Below, one piece after another: positions 35,716 through 44,265 of a DNA stretch of 64,000 nucleotides (position 1 is its first letter; each line of letters begins with the position of its first letter). The translations under genes and the position numbers were made by a program. Below the pieces are notes generated by a model. It worked only from the letters and a program-made list of their open reading frames with translations, was not told the DNA's origin and did not search any database. The DNA comes from Vibrio crassostreae (lineage in GTDB: Bacteria; Pseudomonadota; Gammaproteobacteria; Enterobacterales; Vibrionaceae), in assembly GCF_024347415.1 (NCBI RefSeq), contig NZ_AP025476.1:1116001-1180000 (forward strand). Direction: 5' to 3'.

Positions 35716-36813
35716 ATGACAAACGCACTATTTCAACCAATTCAACTTGGTAATATCGAACTAAAAAACCGTATTGTTATGCCTCCGATGACTCGCTCTC
35801 GTGCAACGCAACCTGGTAACTCAGCAAACGAAATGATGGCGGCTTACTACGCTCAACGCGCTTCTGCGGGTTTGATTGTCGCAGAAGGCACACAGATTTC
35901 TCCATTGGGTCAGGGTTACGCTTGGACACCGGGTATCTACTCTGACGAGCAAATTGCTGGTTGGAAAAAAGTAACCGATGCCGTACATGAAAAAGGCGGC
36001 GTTATTTTTGCTCAGCTTTGGCATGTAGGTCGTGTAACTCACCCAGATAACATCGATGGTGAACAGCCAATTTCGTCTTCAGCTATCAAAGCGGAAAACG
36101 TGAAAGTCTTCATCGATAACGGCACTGATGAACCGGGGTTTGTTGACGTGGTTGAACCTCGTGAAATGACCAAAGAAGACATCAAAGAAGTGGTTGAGCA
36201 ATATCGCCAAGCAGCCCTTAATGCAATCGAAGCAGGCTTTGATGGCATTGAGCTTCACGCAGCAAATGGCTACTTGATTAACCAATTTATTGATTCTGAA
36301 GCAAACAACCGTACCGATGAATACGGTGGTTCAATTGAAAACCGCCTGCGTTTCTTAGGTGAAGTGGTTGAAGCTATGGTTGAAGAGATTGGTGCTGACC
36401 GTGTTGGTGTTCGTCTTGCTCCGTTTACTTCGCTAAATGGCACAGTTGACGCGACGCCAGTTGAAACTTACACAGCGGCAGCCGCGTACCTAAACCTATA
36501 CAAGATCGTTTACCTGCACATCGCAGAAGTAGACTGGGACGATGCGCCTGAAACGCCAAAAGCGTTCAAAACTGCGGTTCGTGAAGCTTTTAAAGGAGTA
36601 CTGATTTACGCAGGTAAATACGACAGTGAGCGTGGCGAACAAGCGGTCGCAGAAGGCGTGACAGATATGGTTGGCTTTGGTCGTCCATTCGTAGCAAACC
36701 CAGACCTACCAGCTCGTATTCAAAATGGTTTCCCTCTAGCTCCGCACGATCCAAACACGCTGTTTGGCGGTGCTGAAAAAGGCTTAACGGATTACCCAGA
36801 ATACGCAGGCTAA
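35716..36813 (+). CDS. nemA: N-ethylmaleimide reductase, old yellow enzyme family
   Basis: A 365-residue FMN-dependent ene-reductase (E. coli NemA 365) that reduces activated alkenes, nitro compounds and other electrophiles with NAD(P)H. The FMN-barrel start LFQPIQLGNIELKNRIVMPPMTR, the active-site HAANGYLINQF and the SEANNRTDEYGGSIENR and MVGFGRPFVANPDL segments are all present. I chose the second ATG (35716) because GAGGAA lies at proper distance; 35710 is too close. It completes the gloA-nemA electrophile-detoxification operon. Confidence 0.94.
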   Translation: MTNALFQPIQLGNIELKNRIVMPPMTRSRATQPGNSANEMMAAYYAQRASAGLIVAEGTQISPLGQGYAWTPGIYSDEQIAGWKKVTDAVHEKGGVIFAQLWHVGRVTHPDNIDGEQPISSSAIKAENVKVFIDNGTDEPGFVDVVEPREMTKEDIKEVVEQYRQAALNAIEAGFDGIELHAANGYLINQFIDSEANNRTDEYGGSIENRLRFLGEVVEAMVEEIGADRVGVRLAPFTSLNGTVDATPVETYTAAAAYLNLYKIVYLHIAEVDWDDAPETPKAFKTAVREAFKGVLIYAGKYDSERGEQAVAEGVTDMVGFGRPFVANPDLPARIQNGFPLAPHDPNTLFGGAEKGLTDYPEYAG

Positions 36814-36870
36814 AAACTGCTGTCTGAAACAGAGTATTAAGATAGTATCTTGATCCTGTTAAGAGTTTAT

Positions 36871-36904
36871 AAAAAGCAACCTTGCAGATTCGGGTTGCTT
36901 TTTG
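36871..36904 (+). terminator. Terminator after gloA-nemA
   Basis: AAAAAGCAACC and GGTTGCTTTTT form a perfect stem with T-run. Confidence 0.85.
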
Positions 36905-36922
36905 TTATTGGAACGAATAAAA

Positions 36923-37789
36923 ATGATGAATGTAAAAGCGATGCGTGGCGAGCTTTACCTCTTGTGTGCCACTTTACTGGCGGGGGTAGGATGGATTGCA
37001 TCTAAGCTGGTGGTCATGGAAATGCCGGGACCTGTGTTCATTGGTGTACGTTTTGTTGTCGCGAGCCTGATTCTACTGCCATTCTGTATTCATCATATTC
37101 GCAAGCTGTCATTTAAGCAGATCCTGTCATTGTGTGGTGTCGGTTTACTCTTGTCTGCTTCACTTCAGGTGTGGGTGTTTGCTGTTTCGGTTACGGAGAG
37201 TTTGTCGGAAGGGGCTTTCATCATGAGTTTGGCGATGATCATTGCGCCGTTTGTCTCTTGGATTCTATTTCGAGTTAAGCCAAATCGTGCATTCTGGATG
37301 TCATTTCCTATCGCGATCCTCGGTATGTTACTGCTTACTCTCACCAACGGTTGGCACGTTGAGCAAAGCCAGATCTACTTCTTGTTAGCGTCGATGTTGC
37401 TCTCGATTCATTTTGTGATGAACAAACGTGTGATCACAAACATCAAGCCAATTGCTTCGATTTGTATTCAGCTTTTCGTAGTCGGAGTCAGTGGTTTGGC
37501 GTTTGCGTCTATGACGACACAGCCGGAATTTGAAATCACCAAAACGTTGGTGTTCTGGTTCATCGTGTCGGCGGTTGTTGCAACGTCTATTCGCTACCTA
37601 TTACAAACGGTAGGCCAGCACTCAGTGAACATGGAAGTAGCGGCGCTTATCATGATTCTAGAGCCAGTATGGACACTATTACTTAGTGTGAGTATGTTGG
37701 GTGAAACGGTCGAGGTGCAAAAACTGATAGGTGGAGCGGTGATCATTGCTTCGCTGTTTTGCTACATCAAATGGTCGCGGAAAAAATAA
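36923..37789 (+). CDS. EamA-type drug/metabolite transporter
   Basis: A protein of about 288 residues with ten membrane helices in two EamA repeats (first near GELYLLCATLLAGVGWIASK, second near IYFLLASMLLSIHFVMNKRV). DMT-superfamily members export amino acids, nucleosides or other metabolites; the substrate is unknown. The start is ATG 36923 (or 36926) with GGAA upstream. The TTG at 36902 lies within the preceding terminator and is unlikely. MEVAALIMILEPVWTLL is the conserved late helix. Confidence 0.87.
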   Translation: MMNVKAMRGELYLLCATLLAGVGWIASKLVVMEMPGPVFIGVRFVVASLILLPFCIHHIRKLSFKQILSLCGVGLLLSASLQVWVFAVSVTESLSEGAFIMSLAMIIAPFVSWILFRVKPNRAFWMSFPIAILGMLLLTLTNGWHVEQSQIYFLLASMLLSIHFVMNKRVITNIKPIASICIQLFVVGVSGLAFASMTTQPEFEITKTLVFWFIVSAVVATSIRYLLQTVGQHSVNMEVAALIMILEPVWTLLLSVSMLGETVEVQKLIGGAVIIASLFCYIKWSRKK

Positions 37790-37810
37790 ACCCTCGTTTA
37801 GGGCGAGGGT
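37783..37810. terminator. Convergent terminator
   Basis: ACCCTCG/CGAGGGT stem. On the minus strand it is followed by TTTATTTTTT, so it mainly ends the marR transcript. Confidence 0.6.
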
Positions 37811-37841
37811 CTTATTCAGTTTCTAAGTGGTTACTTTAGCG

Positions 37842-37865
37842 TGAGCTATTGAGCTATTGAGCTAG
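37842..37865. repeat. TGAGCTAT x3 tandem repeat at the marR stop
   Basis: Three 8-bp units, TGAGCTAT TGAGCTAT TGAGCTAG; the third contains the marR stop codon. Confidence 0.6.
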
Positions 37866-38290
37866 ACAGCGGCGACCATTTTTTTAAGTAAACCGATCAT
37901 CTGTTGCTGCTCTTGTGCATCAAGTGCTGCCATTAGCTCTTCATTCAACTTCACAGGGATGGGTATTAACACCTCTTCAAGTGCTTTACCTTTCTCTGTA
38001 AGGTAGATTCTAAAAGAGCGTCGGCTGTGTGGATCAGCTCTGCGCTCTACCAGTTCAAGCTTTTCCAATTTATCTAATGTTCGTGTTGTCGTTGAGTTTT
38101 CTACTTTCGACTTAGCGGCAATATCACGCTGGGTAACGCCTTCTTCTTCCCATAAACACATCAGGGTTGGCCACAATGCGATGCTTAAGCCGTGTTTCTT
38201 TAGCTCAAGATCGAAATCTTTGGTCGCTTTGTTGGCGATCACATTGATCATCCATCCAAAACTATTCTGTCTATCAAACTCTTCTGGCAT
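37862..38290 (-). CDS. MarR-family transcriptional regulator
   Basis: A 142-residue MarR regulator with the winged helix VTQRDIAAKSKVENSTTTRT (about 52-71) and the wing RRADPHSRRSFRIYLT. It starts 17 bp after the cytochrome b561 gene on the same strand, so the two form an operon. A very long perfect palindrome lies at the head of that operon, between it and the cytochrome c' gene, and is the obvious operator candidate. Autoregulation of the whole module is inferred. Confidence 0.87.
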   Translation of the reverse strand: MPEEFDRQNSFGWMINVIANKATKDFDLELKKHGLSIALWPTLMCLWEEEGVTQRDIAAKSKVENSTTTRTLDKLEKLELVERRADPHSRRSFRIYLTEKGKALEEVLIPIPVKLNEELMAALDAQEQQQMIGLLKKMVAAV

Positions 38291-38307
38291 TCGTTAGTCC
38301 CTAATTC

Positions 38308-38949
38308 TTATGACATAACAACTATTGCTATCGTAACTAATACCGACGCAATTAGCACCAATAATGCTTTTCTATTTGATGAAAAAGCCAATTGAGTGCC
38401 ATTTCCGAAATGAGCGGTAGATAACGATTGATTTTGTTTGCCTGTGATCATAGCGAGCACTAAAGGCTTTGAGCGCAGTTTGTAGGCCAAGATAGCCAAT
38501 AAATGCAGTGCTACAAAAGCGATTAACATATGTGCGGCAATAGCATGACCGGTGCCGAGTAGGTCAAAAACAGCGTCTGTGATGATGACTTCTGAGTACG
38601 GTAATGTGTCGAAGAATCCTGCTATCGCGAGGCCAGTGATGCACTGGACGAATAAGGTTGTAATCATCCCCACAACCATCCAAGCACCGAGAGGATTATG
38701 CCCCGGCTTAGGTTGAGCTCGGCCTCGTAAGTACAGCCAAGCAGATCGAGGTGAGCTCATAAATTGCGAAAAGCGGCTGGTATCACTACCAATCATTCCC
38801 CAGACCAAGCGCCAAAGAATCAAACTAAACAGTGCTAGCCCTAGATAAATGTGTGGGCCATTGCCACTAAAGCCTGATGCCGCTAGACCAATGAATAGTG
38901 TGGCTTGTAGCCAGTGGTACAGTCGAGTCGGTAGATCCCAAATTTTCAT
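38308..38949 (-). CDS. Cytochrome b561-type membrane protein
   Basis: A 213-residue di-heme b-type cytochrome of the b561/Ni-Fe-hydrogenase b-subunit family. It has four or five membrane helices with histidines in TRLYHWLQ, NGPHIYLGLAL, GTGHAIAAHMLIAFVALHLLA, and the family IWDLPTRLYHW start. It would pass electrons between the quinone pool and a periplasmic c-type cytochrome, here plausibly the divergent cytochrome c'. The operon continues with marR. Confidence 0.85.
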   Translation of the reverse strand: MKIWDLPTRLYHWLQATLFIGLAASGFSGNGPHIYLGLALFSLILWRLVWGMIGSDTSRFSQFMSSPRSAWLYLRGRAQPKPGHNPLGAWMVVGMITTLFVQCITGLAIAGFFDTLPYSEVIITDAVFDLLGTGHAIAAHMLIAFVALHLLAILAYKLRSKPLVLAMITGKQNQSLSTAHFGNGTQLAFSSNRKALLVLIASVLVTIAIVVMS

Positions 38950-38985
38950 TGTTCAATTTCCTGCTTGTCATTTTTCAAAGTGAGG

Positions 38986-39035
38986 TTAATTTACACAACA
39001 ATAGTTGCGTAAGCAACTATTGTTGTGTAAATTAA
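38986..39035. promoter_or_regulatory. 50-bp near-perfect palindrome in the cytochrome divergent promoter
   Basis: The 23-bp arms 38986-39008 and 39013-39035 are exact complements around a GTAA centre. The core ATAGTTGC-GTAA-GCAACTAT looks like a MarR-family operator. Each arm also contains CAAC-AATA-GTTG, so several half-sites overlap. A related CAACTATTG occurs at 38319-38327, 29 bp before marR. Confidence 0.75.
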
Positions 39036-39101
39036 ATGCATCTCATCGATTCCCGATTGAAAGATCAACAAATCAACCGACCAATGAACAGGAGTGACAC
39101 T

Positions 39102-39524
39102 ATGAAAAAACTGACTATCGCTTTACTTATCGCCGCGCCAGTAATGGCTATTGCTGCAACTGAAGCTGTGAATAATCGCCAACAGGCTTTCAGCTCAATT
39201 GAAAAACTCAATAAACAAGTGTCTTCAGAATTAGGAAACCGAAATACAGATTGGAAAAAGGTTGAGGAGTTAAGTGAAATGTTGGTGGAACATGGTGATG
39301 TCTTGAACGCGAGTTTTGCCGAAGCTGATACAGGAGGTAAGGCCAAGAAGGAGGTTTGGAGCAAGCCTGAGAAATTTAACCAACTGATGTTGCAGATGAA
39401 TCAAGGCTTTGCAGAGGTTTACCAAGCGAGTGTTGAACAAGACTTGTTGAGTGCAGAGCGAGGGTTAACTTCTGCGAATAAGACGTGCAAAGGATGTCAC
39501 CGTACTTATCGTTCTCGTTGGTAA
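39102..39524 (+). CDS. Periplasmic cytochrome c'
   Basis: A 140-residue monoheme cytochrome of the c' four-helix-bundle type. The signal peptide is MKKLTIALLIAAPVMAIAA, and the C-terminal heme site CKGCH is followed by RTYR. Cytochromes c' bind NO and CO, and in several bacteria protect against nitrosative stress. The start at 39102 follows AGGAG; the open frame runs 22 codons further upstream over the leader. It is divergent from cytochrome b561-marR. Confidence 0.88.
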   Translation: MKKLTIALLIAAPVMAIAATEAVNNRQQAFSSIEKLNKQVSSELGNRNTDWKKVEELSEMLVEHGDVLNASFAEADTGGKAKKEVWSKPEKFNQLMLQMNQGFAEVYQASVEQDLLSAERGLTSANKTCKGCHRTYRSRW

Positions 39525-39551
39525 CGATTCTAACAACGAGCTTTGAATATA

Positions 39552-39577
39552 GGTGGTAAAGTCGACCCCTTACCACC
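39552..39577 (+). terminator. Weak hairpin after cytochrome c' gene
   Basis: GGTGGTAA/TTACCACC, an 8-bp stem without a clear U-run. It may end or protect the transcript. Confidence 0.3.
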
Positions 39578-39654
39578 ATAGTCCTATCGCGCAGCCTTCT
39601 TTTCTTTGTGCAATCAATTCGAATGCACTAGGGGCGGGAAAGTACGTGAGTGAA

Positions 39655-40149
39655 TTAGTCGCGAACAGTGACTTTAGTAATCACAATATCTTCGCAAGGT
39701 ACATCTTCATGTCCCCAACGAATGGTCGTTGGCGCGGCTGCGATCTTGTTTACCACATCCATACCTGCCGATACTTTACCAAATACAGCGTAACCCCAGC
39801 CTGCGTTGGTTGTTGAGGTGTGATCGAGGAAATCGTTGTCATCAAGGTTGATGAAGAACTGTGCCGTTGCAGAATGTGGTGCATCAGTACGAGCCATCGC
39901 TACAGAGCCAATCACGTTCTTTAAGCCACGGTTTGCTTCGTTGACGATGGGTGCGCGAGTTGGTTTTTCTGTCATGTCGATAGTGTGCCCACCACCTTGA
40001 ATCATGAAACCTTCAATAACACGGTGAAATGTCGTGCCTTCGTAGAAGCCATCTTGGCAGTATTTAAGGAAGTTTTTCGATGTTACTGGCGCTTTTTCAA
40101 GGTTCAGTTCAATTTCAATGTCGCCAAAGTTTGTGGTCAGAATGATCAT
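39655..40149 (-). CDS. ppiB: Peptidyl-prolyl cis-trans isomerase B (cyclophilin)
   Basis: A 164-residue cytosolic cyclophilin. The conserved [32 protein letters not shown] and [15 protein letters not shown] segments contain the active-site Arg, Phe and Gln. It has no signal peptide, so it is PpiB rather than PpiA. It catalyses prolyl isomerisation during folding. It stands alone, with 202 bp before dsbA containing only the dsbA terminator. Confidence 0.95.
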   Translation of the reverse strand: MIILTTNFGDIEIELNLEKAPVTSKNFLKYCQDGFYEGTTFHRVIEGFMIQGGGHTIDMTEKPTRAPIVNEANRGLKNVIGSVAMARTDAPHSATAQFFINLDDNDFLDHTSTTNAGWGYAVFGKVSAGMDVVNKIAAAPTTIRWGHEDVPCEDIVITKVTVRD

Positions 40150-40310
40150 AAAGGTCCCAATATTTGAGTGTTAATACTTTGAAGGCTACAGCACAGTGGT
40201 TAGCTTATTTGAGTGCAGTATATGAAAAATTGTGGAGGATGCCAGTTAACAATGCTTCCCAAGCGGATTTATGGGAATGGTGAGTGGCTAGGGAGACTTC
40301 ATATATAAGA

Positions 40311-40336
40311 AAGCCAGCGATGAATCACTGGCTTTG
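40311..40336 (-). terminator. Terminator after dsbA
   Basis: AAAGCCAG / CTGGCTTT stem on the minus strand, followed by a U-rich stretch. Confidence 0.75.
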
Positions 40337-40351
40337 AGATGAAAAACGGAC

Positions 40352-40951
40352 TTAGAGCGTTAGTAGGTAATTCACTAGTTGGTTGTACTCTTCGTAGCTC
40401 TTGATTTGATCCGGTTTCACGATGTATTTGTTGTTAACCAGAACTCCAGGAACACCTGTTAGTGTGCTTTGATCAAACTCTTTATCGAAACGTTTTTGCA
40501 TCGAGTTCACTGCAAAGCTGTTGTATGCCGCATCAAACTTCTTCGCATTGATACCGTTATCAATGAAAACGTCACGCAGTTCTGCTTCATTTTTTGGTGT
40601 TTGTTGCTTCTCATGGATCTGAGCAAACATGGCAGGAACCATGCTTTCTTCAGCGTCTAGCGCAACCATGGTCGCGTAAGCCTTCGCCATTGGCACTGCC
40701 ATGTTGTTACCCATAAAAGCGACGTGCACTTTTTGGAAGCTTGCTGACTTTGGTAAGTCTGCTTTTAGGTACTTAATGACCCCTTCAAACTTGTAACAAT
40801 GTGGGCAGTAGAAAGAGAAAAATTCGGTAACGACAGGCTTGTCGGCCTTGGCTACATCAAGGATTTTGTAGTGCGTGCCTTCTTCAAATTGTGCGGCGTT
40901 TACTGAAGCGCTTAAGAGTAGAGCAGTAAAGAGGCTAAATAGTTTTTTCAT
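40352..40951 (-). CDS. dsbA: Thiol:disulfide interchange protein DsbA
   Basis: A 199-residue periplasmic oxidoreductase. The signal peptide is MKKLFSLFTALLLSASVNAA. The thioredoxin-fold active site CPHC is at Cys49/Cys52, and the cis-proline loop is TGVPGVLVNNKYIV. It introduces disulfides into exported proteins and is reoxidised by DsbB. The length matches E. coli DsbA (208). In Vibrio it supports folding of toxins and pili. It is apparently monocistronic. Confidence 0.95.
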   Translation of the reverse strand: MKKLFSLFTALLLSASVNAAQFEEGTHYKILDVAKADKPVVTEFFSFYCPHCYKFEGVIKYLKADLPKSASFQKVHVAFMGNNMAVPMAKAYATMVALDAEESMVPAMFAQIHEKQQTPKNEAELRDVFIDNGINAKKFDAAYNSFAVNSMQKRFDKEFDQSTLTGVPGVLVNNKYIVKPDQIKSYEEYNQLVNYLLTL

Positions 40952-41040
40952 GTGTTAATTTCCTAAATTCGGATGTCATTTGATACAGCAAAAATGCTGT
41001 TATAACTTGGTGGCAGAGATTGCCAAACAGGGACAAACGA

Positions 41041-41415
41041 TTAGAAAATAGGGGGGCGGTATGGCGCTTGTGGTGCAAAAATCGCTTTGTGCGAAGATTC
41101 TTTTTCTATCAGTGCCAGTGATTCAATCTGCGGTTCGAAAGATTCAGAAACGATAAGTGGTGGCATTTTCAGTAGGCAGACCGATCCACAGCAGTGGTGC
41201 TCAACGTTGGATTGTACGCTGGAAAAAGGTGTTGGGGCGCTCTCTACAGAACTGATGTTAGAAGCAGAGAAAGATAAGCTATTGGCAGAAGTTGATTGAG
41301 CTTGGGGGGCTTGCAGAGCATTGCTGCTCGCGATGCTGTCCACACTAATGGTGGCCATTAGCATAGCTAAGAGCATGAAAGCGTGTACCCAAATTTTGTT
41401 AATCAACTTTGGCAT
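41041..41415 (-). CDS. Small exported protein with HHCC cluster, unknown function
   Basis: A 124-residue protein. A hydrophobic N-terminus (VHAFMLLAMLMATISVD) is a signal peptide or anchor. A Ser/Ala-rich linker follows, then VEHHCCGSVCLLKMP and a proline-rich end APQAPYRPPIF. This layout (hydrophobic start, His/Cys centre, short PYRPP tail) resembles small metal-linked exported proteins of the DUF2946/CopL kind. The similarity is only architectural. ATG 41415 is preferred over the TTG one codon earlier. The 317 bp before ybiB hold no other gene I can support. Confidence 0.55.
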   Translation of the reverse strand: MPKLINKIWVHAFMLLAMLMATISVDSIASSNALQAPQAQSTSANSLSFSASNISSVESAPTPFSSVQSNVEHHCCGSVCLLKMPPLIVSESFEPQIESLALIEKESSHKAIFAPQAPYRPPIF

Positions 41416-41732
41416 CAATTCTTAGTCTTGGTATATGAACGTGTGTTGGTGCGAATAAAATTGTGCAACCGCTAACCGTAAAATAGGTAAAGTGCAAACG
41501 TTCCGATAATACACGACTTGTTTCAGCATCTCTAATCAAACCCGATGAAACTTGCCAGGGTTCTATTTTTGTTTGACCTATCAAGGTGCGCTGCATTCGT
41601 TAATTTTACCTCAATCCGTGTATTGATAATTAGGGAGCAGCTGTTGAATCGCTTTGCAATGGACTGCGGGTATCATAGAATCGAAAACGTATGCGAATTT
41701 TATTGATATCAACGGAAGAGAATAAACAATCA

Positions 41733-42689
41733 ATGAGTAGTATTTTAGAGTGTATTCGTACAGTTGGACGAGGAGAAAGAGGGCGTAAGCCTTTATCGTT
41801 CGAACAAGCCTACCGCATCATGGATGAGTATTTAAGCGGAGAAGTCGGCGACGACCAAATGGCTATGCTACTGATGCTGATTCGTGTGCAGAATGAAACC
41901 AATGAAGAGATCGCTGGCTTTGTAAAAGCGTTTCAATCTCGAGTGCCAGATTTAGGTGCTGATATTGATTGGCCGTGTTATGCAGGTAAGCGTAACGATA
42001 ACGCCAGTGGTAAACCTTGGAACTTGCTGGCAGCAAAAATCCTCGCTGACAGTGGTTATAAAGTCTTAATGCATGGCTACATGGACAAACCGAGCGGTAG
42101 GACACACGTTGAAAGCCATTTGCAAGATGTTGGTGTGCAAAGTGCAGAGAACCCTGAACATGCTAAGTCGATTCTTGAACAAGACGGCATTGCTTATTTA
42201 CCGCTAGCTAACTTTGCTCCCGAAGCGCAAACCATGATCGGTTGGAAACACCGTTACGGATTAAGAACACCAATTAACACGGTAGTTCGAGCATTGAACC
42301 CCGGTGGTGGTCGTTTAGGTCTGCGTGGTAGTTTCCATCCTGGCTTCCCACAACTTCATGCGGAAGTTGAGCATGTCATTGGCAATAAATCCCACTCGGT
42401 GATTTCATTCAAAGGGATGAATGGTGAGTCGGAATATAATCCTAAAGTTAGCCAAACGGTGTGGATGAGCTCTCCTGATAAAGTCGAGTCGTTCTACTGG
42501 GAAGAGATGATGAACTTAGAACTGCCACTTCCTAGTCAATGTGTACTTGGTACGTCGGCTGAAGAGATGGCGCTAATGGCAAATACCGTTGTCGACAGCA
42601 TGACAGCCATTCTCTTTGCAGAAACGCACAATAAAACTGAGGCATATCAGAAAGCGGTGCGCTTGTGGCATGAGTATTGTGCGCGTTAG
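41733..42689 (+). CDS. ybiB: YbiB/TrpD2 family nucleic-acid-binding protein
   Basis: A protein of about 318 residues with the anthranilate phosphoribosyltransferase fold. It lacks a trp-operon context and the phosphoribosyl-diphosphate motif of true TrpD. MSSILECIRTVGRGERGRKP matches the TrpD2 start. E. coli YbiB binds nucleic acids and belongs to the LexA regulon. The start at 41733 is chosen from family similarity; an ATG at 41691 is in frame, and neither has a strong ribosome-binding site. It is monocistronic with a terminator. Confidence 0.85.
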   Translation: MSSILECIRTVGRGERGRKPLSFEQAYRIMDEYLSGEVGDDQMAMLLMLIRVQNETNEEIAGFVKAFQSRVPDLGADIDWPCYAGKRNDNASGKPWNLLAAKILADSGYKVLMHGYMDKPSGRTHVESHLQDVGVQSAENPEHAKSILEQDGIAYLPLANFAPEAQTMIGWKHRYGLRTPINTVVRALNPGGGRLGLRGSFHPGFPQLHAEVEHVIGNKSHSVISFKGMNGESEYNPKVSQTVWMSSPDKVESFYWEEMMNLELPLPSQCVLGTSAEEMALMANTVVDSMTAILFAETHNKTEAYQKAVRLWHEYCAR

Positions 42690-42712
42690 ATGATGGTGTT
42701 TAACCAATCAGA

Positions 42713-42740
42713 GAAGGTCAGCGAGCGCTGGCCTTTTTTA
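42713..42740 (+). terminator. Terminator after ybiB
   Basis: AAGGTCAGCG-AG-CGCTGGCCTT stem (one G-U pair), then a T-run. Confidence 0.8.
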
Positions 42741-42788
42741 TGTTTGATTTATAGCAAAGGGCTTTTTGCAAATACCCAAACAATAGAG

Positions 42789-43085
42789 CTACTTCACTCG
42801 CATCAATCGATGCATTTTGTCTTCGAACTGAATCTCGATCACCTGTGAGATTTTCATTTTATCAACACGATCAAGCATTCTCGCTTGGTAATCACGTTTC
42901 TTCATCCACTCTAGCGGTTCTTTAAATCCATCTTCATTAATCACAAACGACTGATCGGTAATAGAGTCTTCAAAGATATGAACCACCCAAATGCGTGATT
43001 GGAAATCCAATAACTCGTTAAAGTAGCTTTTTAGCTTAGGCATAAAGTGAGATAGAAAAGTTTGAGGAGAGCGAAGCAAAGTCAT
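42789..43085 (-). CDS. Conserved small protein of unknown function (98 residues)
   Basis: A soluble protein beginning MTLLRSPQTFLSHFMPKLKS, with an alternating beta pattern (SRIWVVHIFEDSI, ITDQSFVINEDGF) and a basic end (MKISQVIEIQFEDKMHRLMRVK). It has no recognised domain. ATG 43085 is chosen; a TTG six codons upstream is an alternative. It sits between ybiB and another small gene on the same strand, with 184 bp of apparently empty DNA between. Confidence 0.6.
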   Translation of the reverse strand: MTLLRSPQTFLSHFMPKLKSYFNELLDFQSRIWVVHIFEDSITDQSFVINEDGFKEPLEWMKKRDYQARMLDRVDKMKISQVIEIQFEDKMHRLMRVK

Positions 43086-43269
43086 AGTGAACCGTTTGGA
43101 CAATGAAAAGCGGTGCGACGGATGTGTCCAATTCGAGCGCTTATCGGTTAAAGCAGGTAATCATCGTCAATGTGATTACCTACTCAAGAACTTGCCACAA
43201 AATACGGTATTCATGCGTCGCTGACAATGCTTGTTGAGCTTGACTGTCAAGACATGTGTGATGAGTCTG

Positions 43270-43503
43270 CTATTTAACGAACAAGCCGAAGTCAATCTCT
43301 TGTTCTCTTTGGTATTTCACCAGCTTCACTTTTAGGTCGTGTTTTGCTGCTAAGTCAATGGCTAAGCACGACATGCGTTTTATCTCATCAACGCAGCTTG
43401 AAATAAGCGGTTTTTCTTGATTATCGATAGTGGCGATGAGTGTGTTTTCTGTACCGTCGTTACCTGCATAAACATACGCGTACATGTTGTTGTCGTGTTG
43501 CAT
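43270..43503 (-). CDS. Conserved small protein of unknown function (77 residues)
   Basis: MQHDNNMYAYVYAGNDGTEN begins a mixed alpha/beta 77-residue protein with two cysteines and a basic segment (LKVKLVKYQREQE). AGGAAG lies just before the ATG at 43503. It is not recognised. Its 5' side faces a helically phased 10-bp repeat array (43580-43619), which may bear its promoter control. Confidence 0.6.
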   Translation of the reverse strand: MQHDNNMYAYVYAGNDGTENTLIATIDNQEKPLISSCVDEIKRMSCLAIDLAAKHDLKVKLVKYQREQEIDFGLFVK

Positions 43504-43579
43504 AAACTTCCTAAATCGGGATTTCTAATTATTAGTGCGGTGAAGATTACAGGGTTTATTTACGCAGGCTAGTTCGGCT

Positions 43580-43619
43580 AAGTAAGGTTAAGCAAGGGAA
43601 AGTAAGGCTTTGTAAGGGC
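43580..43619. repeat. Four 10-bp tandem repeats, AAGTAAGG type
   Basis: AAGTAAGGTT, AAGCAAGGGA, AAGTAAGGCT, TTGTAAGGGC with an exact 10-bp period, one helical turn. It lies in the 303-bp divergent region between the 77-residue gene and the CBS gene. The rest of that region is T-rich with no gene. Confidence 0.6.
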
Positions 43620-43806
43620 TCTTTTTTTTCTTTTTTCTGGCGTTCGAAAACGTGCTCAACCCTTTGTTTGTCTCACTTTTTTGTCTTGTTAGGTTTTGCC
43701 TATCAATAAAATTGTTGAAATCCATTTAGTAAAATCAAGATTTTAGACAACAATTAACTTAACAAGATAGAAAAATATATAACGCAAAGTATTTAGGGAG
43801 AACGCA

Positions 43807-44223
43807 ATGCATTCTATTAAAGTGAAAGATTACATGACGCAGCAGGTTGTGACATTTACTCCTGATATGCCGTTAAGTCTAGCGTTAGACAAAGTGATGC
43901 GTAGCCACCACATGGGTGGACCCGTAATCGATGATAACGAACAAGTGATAGGCTTCCTTTCTGAGCAGGATTTACTCGAGAAACTTGTGAAGGTCAGTTA
44001 CTTCTGCCAAGACACACACCTTGTGGGTGATTGCATGCACCAAGAAGTACTGTCGGTGTCACCTGACTTATCCATTATTGAATTGGCGGACATGATGCAG
44101 GTGGGCAAACCTAAAGCATACCCTGTAATCGATAATCGAAAACTGGTGGGTATGATCACTAGAACCGATGTTTTGAGAGCAATCGGCAAGAACTTGGAAG
44201 AATGCTTCAAACATCAGGTATAG
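43807..44223 (+). CDS. Two-CBS-domain protein
   Basis: A 138-residue protein made only of two CBS domains (about 1-65 and 72-130): IKVKDYMTQQVVTFTPDMPL, GPVIDDNEQVIGFLSEQDLL, DCMHQEVLSVSPDLSIIELA and AYPVIDNRKLVGMITRTDVL. Such Bateman modules bind adenosine nucleotides and usually regulate a partner, which is not evident here. AGGGAGAA precedes the ATG. It is monocistronic with a strong terminator. Confidence 0.9.
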   Translation: MHSIKVKDYMTQQVVTFTPDMPLSLALDKVMRSHHMGGPVIDDNEQVIGFLSEQDLLEKLVKVSYFCQDTHLVGDCMHQEVLSVSPDLSIIELADMMQVGKPKAYPVIDNRKLVGMITRTDVLRAIGKNLEECFKHQV

Positions 44224-44265
44224 TAGCGTGTTAAGAACGATTATTTTTCTCAATATCCTCAATTG

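Noticed and set aside
41399..41596. 65-codon minus-strand frame overlapping the start of the HHCC protein
   Set aside because: It overlaps the better-supported gene, has no Shine-Dalgarno and no protein-like composition.
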